Source: Commensalibacter nepenthis
Lineage (GTDB): Bacteria; Pseudomonadota; Alphaproteobacteria; Acetobacterales; Acetobacteraceae
Direction: 5' to 3'
DNA length: 64,000 nucleotides
NCBI RefSeq assembly: GCF_029953305.1
Contig: NZ_JASBAN010000001.1
Location: forward strand, 1,977,001-2,041,000
Shown here: one piece after another, positions 38,338 through 47,344 of the stretch
How the letters are laid out: every line of letters starts with the position of its first letter
Numbering within the stretch: the stretch's first letter is position 1
The notes under the pieces: generated by a model
What the model was told of the DNA's origin: nothing
What the model saw: only the letters and a program-made list of their open reading frames with translations
Database searches by the model: none
Translations under genes and position numbers: made by a program

Positions 38338-40797
38338 ATGACAGAAAAAAAAGAAGACACTTTGATTGGTGATGCCGAAGTGGAACAAAAAGACACCCAA
38401 GAACAAAACAATTTTGGGCTAATTGCTGTATTACCTTTGAGGGATATTGTTGTTTTCCCTCATATGATTGTTCCTTTGTTTGTGGGACGTGAAAAATCTG
38501 TAAAAGCACTGGAAAAAGTTGAAAGTCAACGTAATCAAATTTTGTTGGTTTCGCAAAAGGATGCAGCTTTGGAAGACCCAACTGAAAATGATATTTATCA
38601 TTTTGGTACAGTTGCGTCGATTCTACAGATTTTGAAATTGCCAGATGGAACGATTAAGGTTCTTGTAGAGGGGTTTCAAAGAGCCAAAGTAAAAACGCTT
38701 TATGATCGTGAGGCTTATTTTGAAGCTGATATCGAAATCGTTGAAGAGGTCGTAAACGAAGCAAGTAAAGAGCTTGATGCTTTACAACGCACCGTCACGA
38801 CTCAATTTGAGCAATATATAAAATTAAATAAATCTATTGCCCCCGAAGTTTTGGTAGCAGTTAATCAGATTGATAATCCTTATAAACTCGTTGATACGAT
38901 TACCAGCCATTTAAATCTAAAAGTTGCCGATAAACAGATGATTTTGGAGATCATTCCCGTTGAAGAGCGTTTGGAAAGGCTGCTTGAGCATTTAGAAGCA
39001 GAGCTGGGCGTTTTGCAGGTTGAGAAACGCATCCGCAATCGTGTTAAAAAACAAATGGAAAAGACTCAACGCGAATATTATTTGAATGAGCAAATGAAGG
39101 CTATTCAAAAAGAGTTGGGTGAGGGGGAAGATGGTAAAGATGAGCTTTCCGAGCTTGAAGAGAAAATTAAAAAGATTCGTTTAAGCAAAGAAGCCAGAGA
39201 CAAGGCTTTATCTGACCTCAAAAAACTACGTACGATGAGTCCAATGTCCGCAGAGGCGACCGTTGTAAGAAATTATTTAGACTGGATTGTTGGAATTCCT
39301 TGGAAGAAACGTTCTAAAATCTCGAGAGATTTGAAAAATGCTGAAAAAATTCTCGATCAAGATCATTATGGTCTAGAAAAAGTAAAAGAGCGAATCCTTG
39401 AATATTTAGCGGTTCAAGTTCGCTCAGCTAAACTTAAAGGACCGATTCTCTGTTTGGTTGGTCCTCCTGGTGTGGGCAAAACGTCTTTGGCACGTTCAAT
39501 TGCCAAAGCGACTGGTCGTGAATATGTGCGTATGGCTTTGGGTGGTGTACGTGATGAAGCAGAGATTCGCGGGCATCGTCGTACCTATATTGGTGCAATG
39601 CCAGGTAAAATTGTCCAAGGAATGAAAAAGGCAGGCACTTCGAATCCATTATTTTTGTTGGATGAGATTGATAAGCTAGGTTCTGATTGGCGTGGTGATC
39701 CTACTTCAGCATTACTAGAAGTTTTAGATCCAGAGCAAAACTCTACGTTTGCAGATCATTATTTGGAGGTTGATTACGATCTTTCTGATGTCATGTTTAT
39801 AACCACAGCGAATAGTTATAATATGCCCCAGCCATTATTGGATCGTATGGAAATTATTCGTCTTTCTGGGTATACAGAGGATGAAAAGGTTGAAATTGCA
39901 CGTCGTCATTTGCTCAAAAAACAAGGTGAAGCGCATAACTTAAAAGCCAAAGAATGGTCAGTTTCGGATGATGTGCTTCGTGAGTTGGTAAGGACTTATA
40001 CACGTGAGGCTGGTGTTCGTAATTTAGAACGCGAAATTGCAAAAATTGCTCGAAAAATTGTTCGCAAAATTGTAATGGGCGAATGCGATCATATTGCTGT
40101 AACGCTTGATAATTTAGAGGAATATGCAGGTGTTAAACGATTCCGTTATGGCGAAAGCGAAAGTGAAGACTTAATCGGAATTGTGACTGGTTTAGCTTGG
40201 ACAGAGGTTGGCGGTGACATCTTGCACATCGAAAGTGTGACAGTTCCTGGTAAAGGTCATATTAAGCATACCGGTAAATTGGGCGATGTGATGCAAGAGA
40301 GCGTTGCTGCAGCACTTTCATATGTCAAAAGTCGTGCATTTCAGTTTGGAATCAAGCCAGAGTTATTTGATAAGAAAGATATCCACGTTCATGTGCCCGA
40401 AGGGGCAACCCCCAAGGATGGTCCCTCTGCAGGTGTGGCGATGGCAACCAGCATTGTAAGTGCAATGACAGGTATCCCTATCCGTCGTGATGTGGCGATG
40501 ACTGGCGAAATTACATTGCGTGGGCGTGTTTTAGCAATTGGTGGTTTAAAAGAAAAGTTGTTGGCTGCTTTACGTGCAGGAATCAAAACGGTTTTCATTC
40601 CCAAAGAGAATGAAAAAGATTTGGTTGATGTTCCTGAAGTTGTGAAAAGCAATCTAACGATTATCCCTGTGTCCAATGCAGATGAAGTGATTATCAAAGC
40701 TTTGATTCGCCCTTACGAATCTATTGGGTCAGACGAAGTCGCAGAATCGATAAAAATTGCTGATACATCTGCTCAAGAAGTGCCTTTGACACATTAA
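38338..40797 (+). CDS. lon: Lon protease
   Basis: An ATP-dependent cytoplasmic protease for damaged and short-lived regulatory proteins. The protein is 819 aa, the usual LonA size: an N-terminal substrate domain beginning [20 protein letters not shown], an AAA+ domain with Walker [14 protein letters not shown] near residue 375 and Walker [10 protein letters not shown], then the protease domain. The catalytic dyad is Ser697 in [10 protein letters not shown] and Lys740 in [10 protein letters not shown]. It is preceded by a near-consensus ribosome binding site and followed by hup, as in many proteobacteria. Confidence 0.98.
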   Translation: MTEKKEDTLIGDAEVEQKDTQEQNNFGLIAVLPLRDIVVFPHMIVPLFVGREKSVKALEKVESQRNQILLVSQKDAALEDPTENDIYHFGTVASILQILKLPDGTIKVLVEGFQRAKVKTLYDREAYFEADIEIVEEVVNEASKELDALQRTVTTQFEQYIKLNKSIAPEVLVAVNQIDNPYKLVDTITSHLNLKVADKQMILEIIPVEERLERLLEHLEAELGVLQVEKRIRNRVKKQMEKTQREYYLNEQMKAIQKELGEGEDGKDELSELEEKIKKIRLSKEARDKALSDLKKLRTMSPMSAEATVVRNYLDWIVGIPWKKRSKISRDLKNAEKILDQDHYGLEKVKERILEYLAVQVRSAKLKGPILCLVGPPGVGKTSLARSIAKATGREYVRMALGGVRDEAEIRGHRRTYIGAMPGKIVQGMKKAGTSNPLFLLDEIDKLGSDWRGDPTSALLEVLDPEQNSTFADHYLEVDYDLSDVMFITTANSYNMPQPLLDRMEIIRLSGYTEDEKVEIARRHLLKKQGEAHNLKAKEWSVSDDVLRELVRTYTREAGVRNLEREIAKIARKIVRKIVMGECDHIAVTLDNLEEYAGVKRFRYGESESEDLIGIVTGLAWTEVGGDILHIESVTVPGKGHIKHTGKLGDVMQESVAAALSYVKSRAFQFGIKPELFDKKDIHVHVPEGATPKDGPSAGVAMATSIVSAMTGIPIRRDVAMTGEITLRGRVLAIGGLKEKLLAALRAGIKTVFIPKENEKDLVDVPEVVKSNLTIIPVSNADEVIIKALIRPYESIGSDEVAESIKIADTSAQEVPLTH

Positions 40798-40844
40798 AAT
40801 GTGATGATCTTGCAACCTGACAGGGAATAAATGTAAGAAAAAGC

Positions 40845-40893
40845 CTATTGAAGCGCAGAGAATGGTTGACGTTCTGTTAAAGTGCTTCAATAG
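40845..40893 (+). other. Long-loop inverted repeat between lon and hup
   Basis: A 10-bp perfect inverted repeat CTATTGAAGC/GCTTCAATAG with a 29-nt loop begins 48 bp after lon. There is no U tract. It may end the lon transcript or act in the leader of the hup gene. Confidence 0.35.
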
Positions 40894-40970
40894 TCTGAAT
40901 ATGGATTAATGATACAGTCCAAAAGATATAGTTTTTTGTATCCTCACTATTAGTGGAAAGATAAAATAAA

Positions 40971-41258
40971 ATGGAAAAGCCGCTTAATAAACAAGAACTC
41001 GTTGCTGCTGTTGCAGAAAAAATTGATTTATCAAAAGCAAAATCTGCAGAAGTTGTAGATGCAGTGTTAAGCACAATTGAAGAAACGCTTGCTAAAAAAC
41101 AAGAAGTGCGCCTTGTTGGTTTTGGTAGCTTTGTCACTGCAACACGTAAAGCAGCAAAAGGTCGCAATCCTCGTACAGGCGAAGAGATTGATATTCCAGC
41201 ATCAATCTCTGTTCGTTTTAAACCTGGAAAATTATTAAAAGAAGCTGTTAGCAAATAG
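40971..41258 (+). CDS. hup: DNA-binding protein HU
   Basis: A 95-aa nucleoid protein of the HU/IHF family: NKQELVAAVAEKIDLSKAKS, the LVGFGSF turn, and the DNA-binding arm RNPRTGEEIDIPAS followed by VRFKPGKLLKEAV. The PAS element in the arm and the length mark it as HU rather than IHF. It follows lon, as hupB does in many proteobacteria, with its own long leader. Confidence 0.95.
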   Translation: MEKPLNKQELVAAVAEKIDLSKAKSAEVVDAVLSTIEETLAKKQEVRLVGFGSFVTATRKAAKGRNPRTGEEIDIPASISVRFKPGKLLKEAVSK

Positions 41259-41290
41259 TTTTTAAGTTATTTAAAAAAACGACTAGACAG

Positions 41291-41320
41291 ACAACGGCTT
41301 CGATGCTATGAAGTCGTTGT
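41291..41320 (+). terminator. Hairpin after hup
   Basis: An 11-bp stem ACAACGGCTTC with GAAGTCGTTGT (one G-T pair) and an 8-nt loop lies 32 bp after hup. No clear T run follows, so it may be a factor-assisted terminator or a 3'-end stabiliser. Confidence 0.5.
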
Positions 41321-41354
41321 TCTGTTAAAAACGACAAGTTTTAAAATAGAGCGA

Positions 41355-41430
41355 GGGCGATTAGCTCAGTTGGTAGAGCATCTCGTTTACACCGAGAGGG
41401 TCGGCAGTTCGAGCCTGTCATCGCCCACCA
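41355..41430 (+). tRNA. tRNA-Val (anticodon TAC), copy 1
   Basis: A 76-nt tRNA with acceptor stem GGGCGAT/ATCGCCC, anticodon loop TTTACAC giving TAC, a TTCGAGC T-loop and encoded CCA. It is identical to the copy at 41609. Confidence 0.97.
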
Positions 41431-41497
41431 TAAACACTAAAAGCGGTATAAATGCTTTTAATGTAGTGACCAGTCTGTAAAGACGATAATACCCTGC

Positions 41498-41575
41498 GCG
41501 GGTGTAGCTCAGTTTGGTTAGAGCGTCGGCCTGTCACGCCGAAGGTCGCGGGTTCGAGCCCCGTCACTCGCGCCA
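41498..41575 (+). tRNA. tRNA-Asp (anticodon GTC), copy 1
   Basis: A 78-nt tRNA including the encoded CCA. Its acceptor stem is GCGGGTG/CACTCGC with one G-T pair, its anticodon loop CTGTCAC gives GTC, and its discriminator base is G. It is identical to the copy at 41752. Confidence 0.97.
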
Positions 41576-41608
41576 TTATATAGTTTATTATTTTTCTTTA
41601 AAAATAAA

Positions 41609-41684
41609 GGGCGATTAGCTCAGTTGGTAGAGCATCTCGTTTACACCGAGAGGGTCGGCAGTTCGAGCCTGTCATCGCCCACCA
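41609..41684 (+). tRNA. tRNA-Val (anticodon TAC), copy 2
   Basis: Identical in sequence to the tRNA-Val at 41355, with encoded CCA. It is part of the second copy of the duplicated unit. Confidence 0.97.
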
Positions 41685-41751
41685 TAAACACTAAAAGCGG
41701 TATAAATGCTTTTAATGTAGTGACTAGTCTGTAAAGACGATAATACCCTGC

Positions 41752-41829
41752 GCGGGTGTAGCTCAGTTTGGTTAGAGCGTCGGCCTGTCACGCCGAAGGT
41801 CGCGGGTTCGAGCCCCGTCACTCGCGCCA
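41752..41829 (+). tRNA. tRNA-Asp (anticodon GTC), copy 2
   Basis: Identical to the tRNA-Asp at 41498, with encoded CCA. It is the last RNA gene before a 608-bp spacer leading to the nuo operon. Confidence 0.97.
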
Positions 41830-41936
41830 CATAAAAATATTATCATAAATATCCCTTATATTAAAAATATTTTTTATGCGGCTATCATTAATAAAAGAAA
41901 TTTAACAAATTAACCTCTTTATGATGCTCTCTCTCA

Positions 41937-42074
41937 ATGCCATTGTATATTTTGATTTTACTGGTTCTGTTTGCCAATACGAGCATTTTATTAATGGTGG
42001 TGATGCGCTATTTTTTATTCATAGATGAATTAAAAAATTCTATAAAAACCCTTAATAGGTTAAGATATCTTTAA
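41937..42074 (+). CDS. Possible 45-residue single-span membrane protein
   Basis: In the 608-bp spacer (41830-42437) before nuoA, an ATG at 41937 opens a 45-codon frame. It encodes a hydrophobic segment (YILILLVLFANTSILLMVV) and then a charged tail (ELKNSIKTLNRLRYL), a layout typical of small membrane proteins. There is no clear ribosome binding site and I know no homolog, so this may be chance. Confidence 0.28.
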   Translation: MPLYILILLVLFANTSILLMVVMRYFLFIDELKNSIKTLNRLRYL

Positions 42075-42150
42075 ATTAGCAGAAGATTCATTGATTGTTA
42101 TTATTCCTGAGGAATTTAGGTGAATTCCCAATAAAAAAATGAAAATTTTT

Positions 42151-42188
42151 TTATTAGATTGAGTTAATTTTATTAGATTGAGTTAATT
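42151..42188. repeat. Two exact tandem copies of a 19-bp sequence
   Basis: TTATTAGATTGAGTTAATT occurs twice head to tail (42151-42169 and 42170-42188), 250 bp upstream of nuoA. It could be a duplicated binding site or a replication slip. The remainder of the spacer up to 42437 is AT-rich and presumably contains the nuo promoter; no consensus is clear. Confidence 0.85.
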
Positions 42189-42437
42189 GTTAAATGAATG
42201 AGTAGTAAATATTTTTTTTAACTTCGTAACGTGTTTAAATGCACTGTTGATATAGTTATCATCAACATACATACATATTTAGACTTAAACAGGTTTGTTT
42301 AGTAAGTGGGTTTTTAATATGTATCCGCAAAAAATACAGATTAGCAGTATAATTTTATTTTATTGTCTGTTATAAGATTAACAATATTCAATATTTGTTG
42401 ATAATTTTAATTATTATAGAAGCTAAAGAGTTATCTC

Positions 42438-42803
42438 ATGCAAGCTATTTTAGGTAATTATTTACCAGTGCTGATTTTTGGAGTAATTTCATTAATTATA
42501 GCATGTGCTATGTTAGGGGCGGCATTATTTTGTGCTAAGCAAAAACCTTATGCTGAAAAAAATTCTCCTTATGAATGTGGGTTTCCAGCATTTGAGGACG
42601 CACGCCAATTATTTGATGTTCGCTATTATCTAGTGGGCATTTTATTCACTATTTTCGATCTTGAAATGGTATTTTTGTTCCCGTGGGCATTAACGCTTTC
42701 TAAAATCGGAATGTTTGGTTTCTTTTCAATGCTTGCTTTTTTAGTGGTTTTGACCGTTGGTTTTATATACGAATGGTGCAAAGGCGCATTAGAGTGGGAT
42801 TAG
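42438..42803 (+). CDS. nuoA: NADH-quinone oxidoreductase subunit A
   Basis: First gene of the complex I operon. NuoA is a small membrane subunit at the junction of peripheral and membrane arms. The protein is 121 aa with three transmembrane helices. The conserved loop KNSPYECGFPAFEDARQLFDVRYYL between helices 1 and 2 carries the Cys that senses the active/deactive state in relatives, and FDLEMVFLFPWA is in helix 2. nuoB follows 60 bp later. Confidence 0.97.
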   Translation: MQAILGNYLPVLIFGVISLIIACAMLGAALFCAKQKPYAEKNSPYECGFPAFEDARQLFDVRYYLVGILFTIFDLEMVFLFPWALTLSKIGMFGFFSMLAFLVVLTVGFIYEWCKGALEWD

Positions 42804-42863
42804 GTTAACTAAAGAGTAAGTGCGTAACTATTAAACAGATTTATATCTGTAAATGAGATTGTG

Positions 42864-43439
42864 ATGAATCAGAATACAACAGAAAACTCTGGTCTTGAAA
42901 AAGTCTATTGGAATCAGGATGCTTTGCCGCCAGGGTCAGAGCAAGATGCCGTTATAAAAGGTATTACTGGGGCAATTACAGACAAAGGGTTTGTGGTTGC
43001 AAAGTTGGATCAATTAATTAACTGGGGCAGAACAGGCAGTCTTTGGCCAATGACTTTTGGATTGGCTTGTTGTGCTGTTGAAATGATTCATGCCTATATG
43101 CCCAGATATGACTTGGATCGTATGGGGGTTGTTCCCATGGGATCGCCTCGTCAAGCAGATGTAATGTTGGTGGCGGGAACCGTTACCAATAAAATGGCTC
43201 CTGCTTTACGTCGTTTATACGATCAAATGTCCGAGCCTCGTTGGGTTTTGTCCATGGGGTCTTGTGCGAATGGTGGTGGATATTATCACTATTCTTACTC
43301 TGTCGTCAGAGGGTGTGATCGTATTATTCCAGTTGATGTTTATGTTCCAGGTTGCCCGCCAACGGCTGAAGCTTTGATTTACGGAATTATGTTGCTCAAG
43401 AAGAAAATTCAACGGACAGGGACAATTATTCGTGGTTGA
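42864..43439 (+). CDS. nuoB: NADH-quinone oxidoreductase subunit B
   Basis: NuoB carries the terminal 4Fe-4S cluster N2 that passes electrons to quinone. From the ATG at 42864 (a GTG one codon earlier is less likely) it has 191 aa. Cluster ligands lie in GLACCAVEM (two adjacent Cys), [12 protein letters not shown] and [12 protein letters not shown]. The stop overlaps the probable GTG start of nuoC. Confidence 0.98.
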   Translation: MNQNTTENSGLEKVYWNQDALPPGSEQDAVIKGITGAITDKGFVVAKLDQLINWGRTGSLWPMTFGLACCAVEMIHAYMPRYDLDRMGVVPMGSPRQADVMLVAGTVTNKMAPALRRLYDQMSEPRWVLSMGSCANGGGYYHYSYSVVRGCDRIIPVDVYVPGCPPTAEALIYGIMLLKKKIQRTGTIIRG

Positions 43440-44097
43440 TCATATTGATACGTGCAAAAAAAGCTTTGTAAATATGCCTCGTTTGCAAGTAATTGGTTTT
43501 ATGTTGTGTACTTCTGTTCAAGGAGTAGTTAAAGCTGATTTCGAGCAAGATGAGCTTGTTGTTTTGGTTGAATTAAACCATCTTATGGATTTGCTTATTT
43601 TATTAAAAGAGCATCCTTTATGTCGTTATGAACAATTAATGGATTTATGTGGAGCTGATTATCCGCAGCGTCCAGATCGTTTTGATATTGTTTATAATTT
43701 GCTATCTGTTTCATTAAATCAACGTATCCGTGTTATTGCTCATACTGATGAACAAACCCCAGTACCTTCCGTTCGTAATCTATGGAAATGTGCAGATTGG
43801 TGGGAACGCGAATGTTATGATATGTTTGGTGTTTTATTCTCAGGTCAACCTGATTTACGTCGAATTTTGACGGATTATGGTTTTGATGGGCATCCTTTGC
43901 GTAAAGATTTTCCTTTAACAGGGTATGTAGAAGTGCATTATGATGCCGATCAAAATAAAGTGGTTTATGAGCCTGTAAAATTGACTCAGGATATGAGAGA
44001 TTTTGACTTTGATTCTCCTTGGGAGGGCTTGGTTACCCTGCCAGGTGATGAGAAAATCCATGAGAAACGTCAAAATATTAAGCCGTATTCTTTGTAA
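43432..44097 (+). CDS. nuoC: NADH-quinone oxidoreductase subunit C
   Basis: A peripheral-arm subunit of complex I, separate from NuoD here (the two are fused in E. coli). The GTG at 43432 gives 221 aa and overlaps nuoB; an ATG at 43474 giving about 207 aa is an alternative. Conserved elements are [32 protein letters not shown] and the C-terminal [20 protein letters not shown]. Confidence 0.95.
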   Translation: MVDHIDTCKKSFVNMPRLQVIGFMLCTSVQGVVKADFEQDELVVLVELNHLMDLLILLKEHPLCRYEQLMDLCGADYPQRPDRFDIVYNLLSVSLNQRIRVIAHTDEQTPVPSVRNLWKCADWWERECYDMFGVLFSGQPDLRRILTDYGFDGHPLRKDFPLTGYVEVHYDADQNKVVYEPVKLTQDMRDFDFDSPWEGLVTLPGDEKIHEKRQNIKPYSL

Positions 44098-44130
44098 TAA
44101 CATGCAGTGTAGTCGGCAAAAGGATATTTG

Positions 44131-45384
44131 ATGAGTAGCGAAGTGATAAAAAAAGAATTGGCAACCAAAACAGAAGAATTAAATGCTCAAGTAAAGCAGA
44201 ATATTTCTCATGTTTTATCTGGTGATTCTCATACGTTAAATTTTGGTCCTCAACATCCATCTGCACATGGTGTGTTGCGTGTTGTGATGGAGTTAGAGGG
44301 CGAAATTATTAAGCGTGCAACACCGCATATTGGGCTGTTGCATCGTGGTACGGAAAAATTATTAGAGCATAAAGCATATCATAAAGGTCTTCCTTATTTT
44401 GATCGTTTGGACTATGCTTCTCCAATGAGTGAAGAGCATGCGTATGTTCTTGCAACTGAAAAATTGTTGCGTGTTGACGTGCCTGATAGAGCAAAATGGA
44501 TACGTGTTTTATTTGCGGAAATTACCCGTATTTTAAATCATTTATTAAACGTAACAGCAATGGGCTTGGATTGCGGTGCGATGACACCTGCATTATGGGC
44601 TTATGAAGAACGTGAACGTTTGATGGAATTTTATGAAGGTGTGTCTGGTGCGCGTTTTCATGCGAATTATTTTCGTCATGGTGGTGTGGCAAAAGACTTG
44701 CCTGCTGGAATGGAAGAAAAAATCGGTAAATGGGTTCAACATTTCCCAAAGATTGTTGATGATATCGAAGGTCTTTTAACAAATAATCGTATCTGGAAAC
44801 AAAGAACGGTTGGTATCGGTGTTTGTACGACTGAGGAAGCACTATCATGGGGGTTCTCTGGTCCTTGTTTACGAGCATCTGGAGTTCCATGGGATTTGCG
44901 TCGCTCTCAGCCATATGATAATTATGACAAGGTTGATTTCCAAGTGCCCGTTGCGCGTCAAGGAGATTCGTATGATCGTTATTTAATCAGAGTTATCGAG
45001 ATGCGGGAAAGCGCCAAGATTATTGAGCAATGTTTGAATAAAATGCAGCCTGGGGCGATAAAGGTTGAAAATGAAAAGATTTCTCCTCCTAAGCGTAAAG
45101 ATATGAAACATTCTATGGAATCTTTGATTAACCACTTTAAACTTTACAGTGGTGGTTTCCATGTTCCTGCTGGCACAACTTATACGGCTGTTGAAAGTCC
45201 CAAGGGAGAATTTGGAGTGTATTTGGTTGCTGATGGTGGAACAAAACCGTATCGTTGTAAAATACGTCCAACTGGTTTCTCTCATTTGCAAGCATTAGGT
45301 GAATTGTCACATCGTCATATGTTGGCTGATATGGTGGCGATTATTGGCTCTATGGATTTGGTTTTCGGTGAAGTGGATAGATAG
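44131..45384 (+). CDS. nuoD: NADH-quinone oxidoreductase subunit D
   Basis: NuoD forms the quinone-binding cavity with NuoB. The protein is 417 aa from the ATG at 44131 (AAAGGA upstream). Family motifs are [19 protein letters not shown] (the loop and His that contact the quinone head), [35 protein letters not shown] and the C-terminal [18 protein letters not shown]. It precedes nuoE by 6 bp. Confidence 0.98.
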   Translation: MSSEVIKKELATKTEELNAQVKQNISHVLSGDSHTLNFGPQHPSAHGVLRVVMELEGEIIKRATPHIGLLHRGTEKLLEHKAYHKGLPYFDRLDYASPMSEEHAYVLATEKLLRVDVPDRAKWIRVLFAEITRILNHLLNVTAMGLDCGAMTPALWAYEERERLMEFYEGVSGARFHANYFRHGGVAKDLPAGMEEKIGKWVQHFPKIVDDIEGLLTNNRIWKQRTVGIGVCTTEEALSWGFSGPCLRASGVPWDLRRSQPYDNYDKVDFQVPVARQGDSYDRYLIRVIEMRESAKIIEQCLNKMQPGAIKVENEKISPPKRKDMKHSMESLINHFKLYSGGFHVPAGTTYTAVESPKGEFGVYLVADGGTKPYRCKIRPTGFSHLQALGELSHRHMLADMVAIIGSMDLVFGEVDR

Positions 45385-45390
45385 GGTGTT

Positions 45391-46020
45391 ATGTCAGAGG
45401 AATCTATGAATATACAACCTGCTGAATTTTCTTTCGATCGAGAAAGTGAACAGCAAATTGAAAAAATATTAGCAAAATATCCTGCTGCACGAAAAGCGAG
45501 TGCTGTTATTTCGTTATTATATGTGGTTCAAAATCAAATGAATCGTCAAACGAAGAGTGCATGGATCCCAAAGGTTGCAATGTCTGTCGTCGCTGAACGT
45601 CTAGAGATTTCACCTATGCGTGTTTTTGAAGTTGCAACATTTTATACAATGTTCAATTTGAAACCTATTGGTCAATATCATTTGCAAGTTTGTGCGACAA
45701 CGCCTTGTTGGTTAAGAGGATCGGACGATATTGTGACTGCTTGTAAAGAAGCAACGGGTATCAAAGAGTTTGGACAAACTAGCAAAGATGGAATGTTTAC
45801 ACTTTCCGAGGTAGAATGTCTGGGCGCATGTGCTAATGCACCTATTTTACAAGTCGATCATGATTATTACGAAGATATGACCGCAGAGAGTACAATCAAA
45901 TTAATTGATCTGTTGCGACAGGGAAAAAAACCTTCACATGGTTCAATGATTGATCGCTTTAACTCTGCACCCATAGGTAAGAAATTTTCACAAAATACAG
46001 AGGCCAAAGATGTTAAGTGA
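45391..46020 (+). CDS. nuoE: NADH-quinone oxidoreductase subunit E
   Basis: NuoE is part of the NADH-oxidising module and carries the 2Fe-2S cluster N1a. The protein is 209 aa with a thioredoxin-like fold. The four cysteine ligands lie in [10 protein letters not shown] and [13 protein letters not shown]-terminal tail of about 30 residues after the domain is not conserved. It overlaps nuoF by 11 bp. Confidence 0.97.
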   Translation: MSEESMNIQPAEFSFDRESEQQIEKILAKYPAARKASAVISLLYVVQNQMNRQTKSAWIPKVAMSVVAERLEISPMRVFEVATFYTMFNLKPIGQYHLQVCATTPCWLRGSDDIVTACKEATGIKEFGQTSKDGMFTLSEVECLGACANAPILQVDHDYYEDMTAESTIKLIDLLRQGKKPSHGSMIDRFNSAPIGKKFSQNTEAKDVK

Positions 46021-47335
46021 TAAGGATCGTATTTATCTTAATTTACATGGCCAGGATGATTGGAAATTGGCTGGCGCACGCCGTCGTGGTGATTGGGATA
46101 ATACCAAGGATATATTGGCTTTGGGTCGTGAAACAATCATTAAAACGGTCATAGATTCAGGTCTTCGTGGTCGTGGTGGTGCAGGATTCTCTACAGGTTT
46201 AAAATGGTCTTTTATGCCTAAGAATGACGGTCCTTTGCCTCATTATCTTGTGATTAATGGGGATGAATCAGAGCCAGGGACTTGTAAAGATCGTGAAGTA
46301 ATGCGACATGAACCCCATAAAATTGTTGAAGGGGCATTACTGGCTTCTTTTGCGATTGGTGCTCATACGGCATATATTTATATTCGTGGTGAATATTATA
46401 ATGAAGCAAATCGTTTGCAGGCTGCGATTGACGAGGCTTATGAAGCTGGTTTGATTGGCAAAAATGCTTGTGGCAGTGGTTGGGATTTTGATTTTTATAT
46501 TCATCGTGGTGCAGGGGCTTATATCTGTGGTGAAGAAACGGCTCAGTTGGAAAGTTTAGAGGGTAAAAAAGGGCAGCCCCGTTTAAAACCACCTTTTCCT
46601 GCAGGTAAAGGACTATATGGTTGTCCAACAACGATTAACAACGTTGAAAGTATTTCTGTAACACCAACTATTTTGCGTCGTGGCTCTGCTTGGTTTGCTG
46701 GAATTGGTCGTCCAAATAATACGGGACCTAAATTAATGGCGATCTCTGGGCATGTGAATACGCCTTGTGTTTTCGAAGAGGCTTTGGGGCTGCCAATTAA
46801 AGAGGTTATTGAAACGCATGGCGGTGGTGTTCGTGGTGGATGGGATAATTTGTTAGCAGTTATTCCTGGTGGCACTTCAATGCCGATGTTAAACAAAGAG
46901 GCTTGTGAAGCTACGCTGTTTGATTTTGACGGATTACGGGATGCTGGTTCTGGTTTGGGAACTGCTTGTATGGTGGTGATGGATAAATCCACAGATATTA
47001 TTCGTGCTGTAACTTTGCTTTCAAAATTTTATAAGCATGAAAGTTGTGGGCAATGTACACCATGTCGTGAGGGTTCAAACTGGGTGCTGAAAGTCATGCA
47101 ACGCATGACCGAAGGGCGTGCAGAAATTGAAGAAATTGACATGTTGATGGATGTGACCAAAAGCATTGAAAATACAACAATTTGTGCAATGGGCATGTCT
47201 GTTGCTTGGCCTGTTCAAGCATTAATTCGTAATTTTCGACCTGTCATGGAACAACGAATTATGGATTATAAAAAATCACGTGGTGGAGCCTCACAGATTC
47301 AGGTTCCAAGTGATGCGGCAATAGGGGGCTTATAG
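46010..47335 (+). CDS. nuoF: NADH-quinone oxidoreductase subunit F
   Basis: NuoF binds NADH, FMN and the 4Fe-4S cluster N3, and so is the electron entry point of complex I. The protein is 441 aa. It shows the NADH/FMN glycine-rich [19 protein letters not shown], the [16 protein letters not shown] loop, [20 protein letters not shown], and cluster ligands in [12 protein letters not shown] plus a distal Cys in TTICAMG. The ATG at 46010 lies inside the end of nuoE, preceded by GAGG. Confidence 0.98.
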   Translation: MLSDKDRIYLNLHGQDDWKLAGARRRGDWDNTKDILALGRETIIKTVIDSGLRGRGGAGFSTGLKWSFMPKNDGPLPHYLVINGDESEPGTCKDREVMRHEPHKIVEGALLASFAIGAHTAYIYIRGEYYNEANRLQAAIDEAYEAGLIGKNACGSGWDFDFYIHRGAGAYICGEETAQLESLEGKKGQPRLKPPFPAGKGLYGCPTTINNVESISVTPTILRRGSAWFAGIGRPNNTGPKLMAISGHVNTPCVFEEALGLPIKEVIETHGGGVRGGWDNLLAVIPGGTSMPMLNKEACEATLFDFDGLRDAGSGLGTACMVVMDKSTDIIRAVTLLSKFYKHESCGQCTPCREGSNWVLKVMQRMTEGRAEIEEIDMLMDVTKSIENTTICAMGMSVAWPVQALIRNFRPVMEQRIMDYKKSRGGASQIQVPSDAAIGGL

Positions 47336-47344
47336 GTAAGGGAT

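Larger units (their letters stand above)
41355..41575 (+). repeat. 221-bp tandem duplication of a tRNA-Val/tRNA-Asp unit, copy 1
   Basis: The segment 41355-41575 recurs at 41609-41829 (offset 254 bp). The only difference seen is C at 41471 versus T at 41725, in the spacer between the tRNAs. The 33-bp linkers flanking the copies do not match. Confidence 0.95.
41609..41829 (+). repeat. 221-bp tandem duplication of a tRNA-Val/tRNA-Asp unit, copy 2
   Basis: Second copy of the unit at 41355-41575, one base different (T at 41725). Near-identity outside the tRNA genes themselves implies recent duplication or ongoing gene conversion. Confidence 0.95.

Noticed and set aside
41355-41829. Mobile element or attachment site next to the tRNA genes
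   Set aside because: No integrase, no partial tRNA copy and no inserted cargo. The repeated segment is simply the two tRNAs and their spacer.
43915-45291. Minus-strand open frames within nuoC and nuoD
   Set aside because: They are antisense shadows of well-conserved genes, with no recognisable domain and His/Leu-rich composition typical of reversed coding sequence.
46543-46992. 149-codon antisense frame inside nuoF
   Set aside because: It is fully covered by the conserved nuoF reading frame and has no ribosome binding site or recognisable motif.
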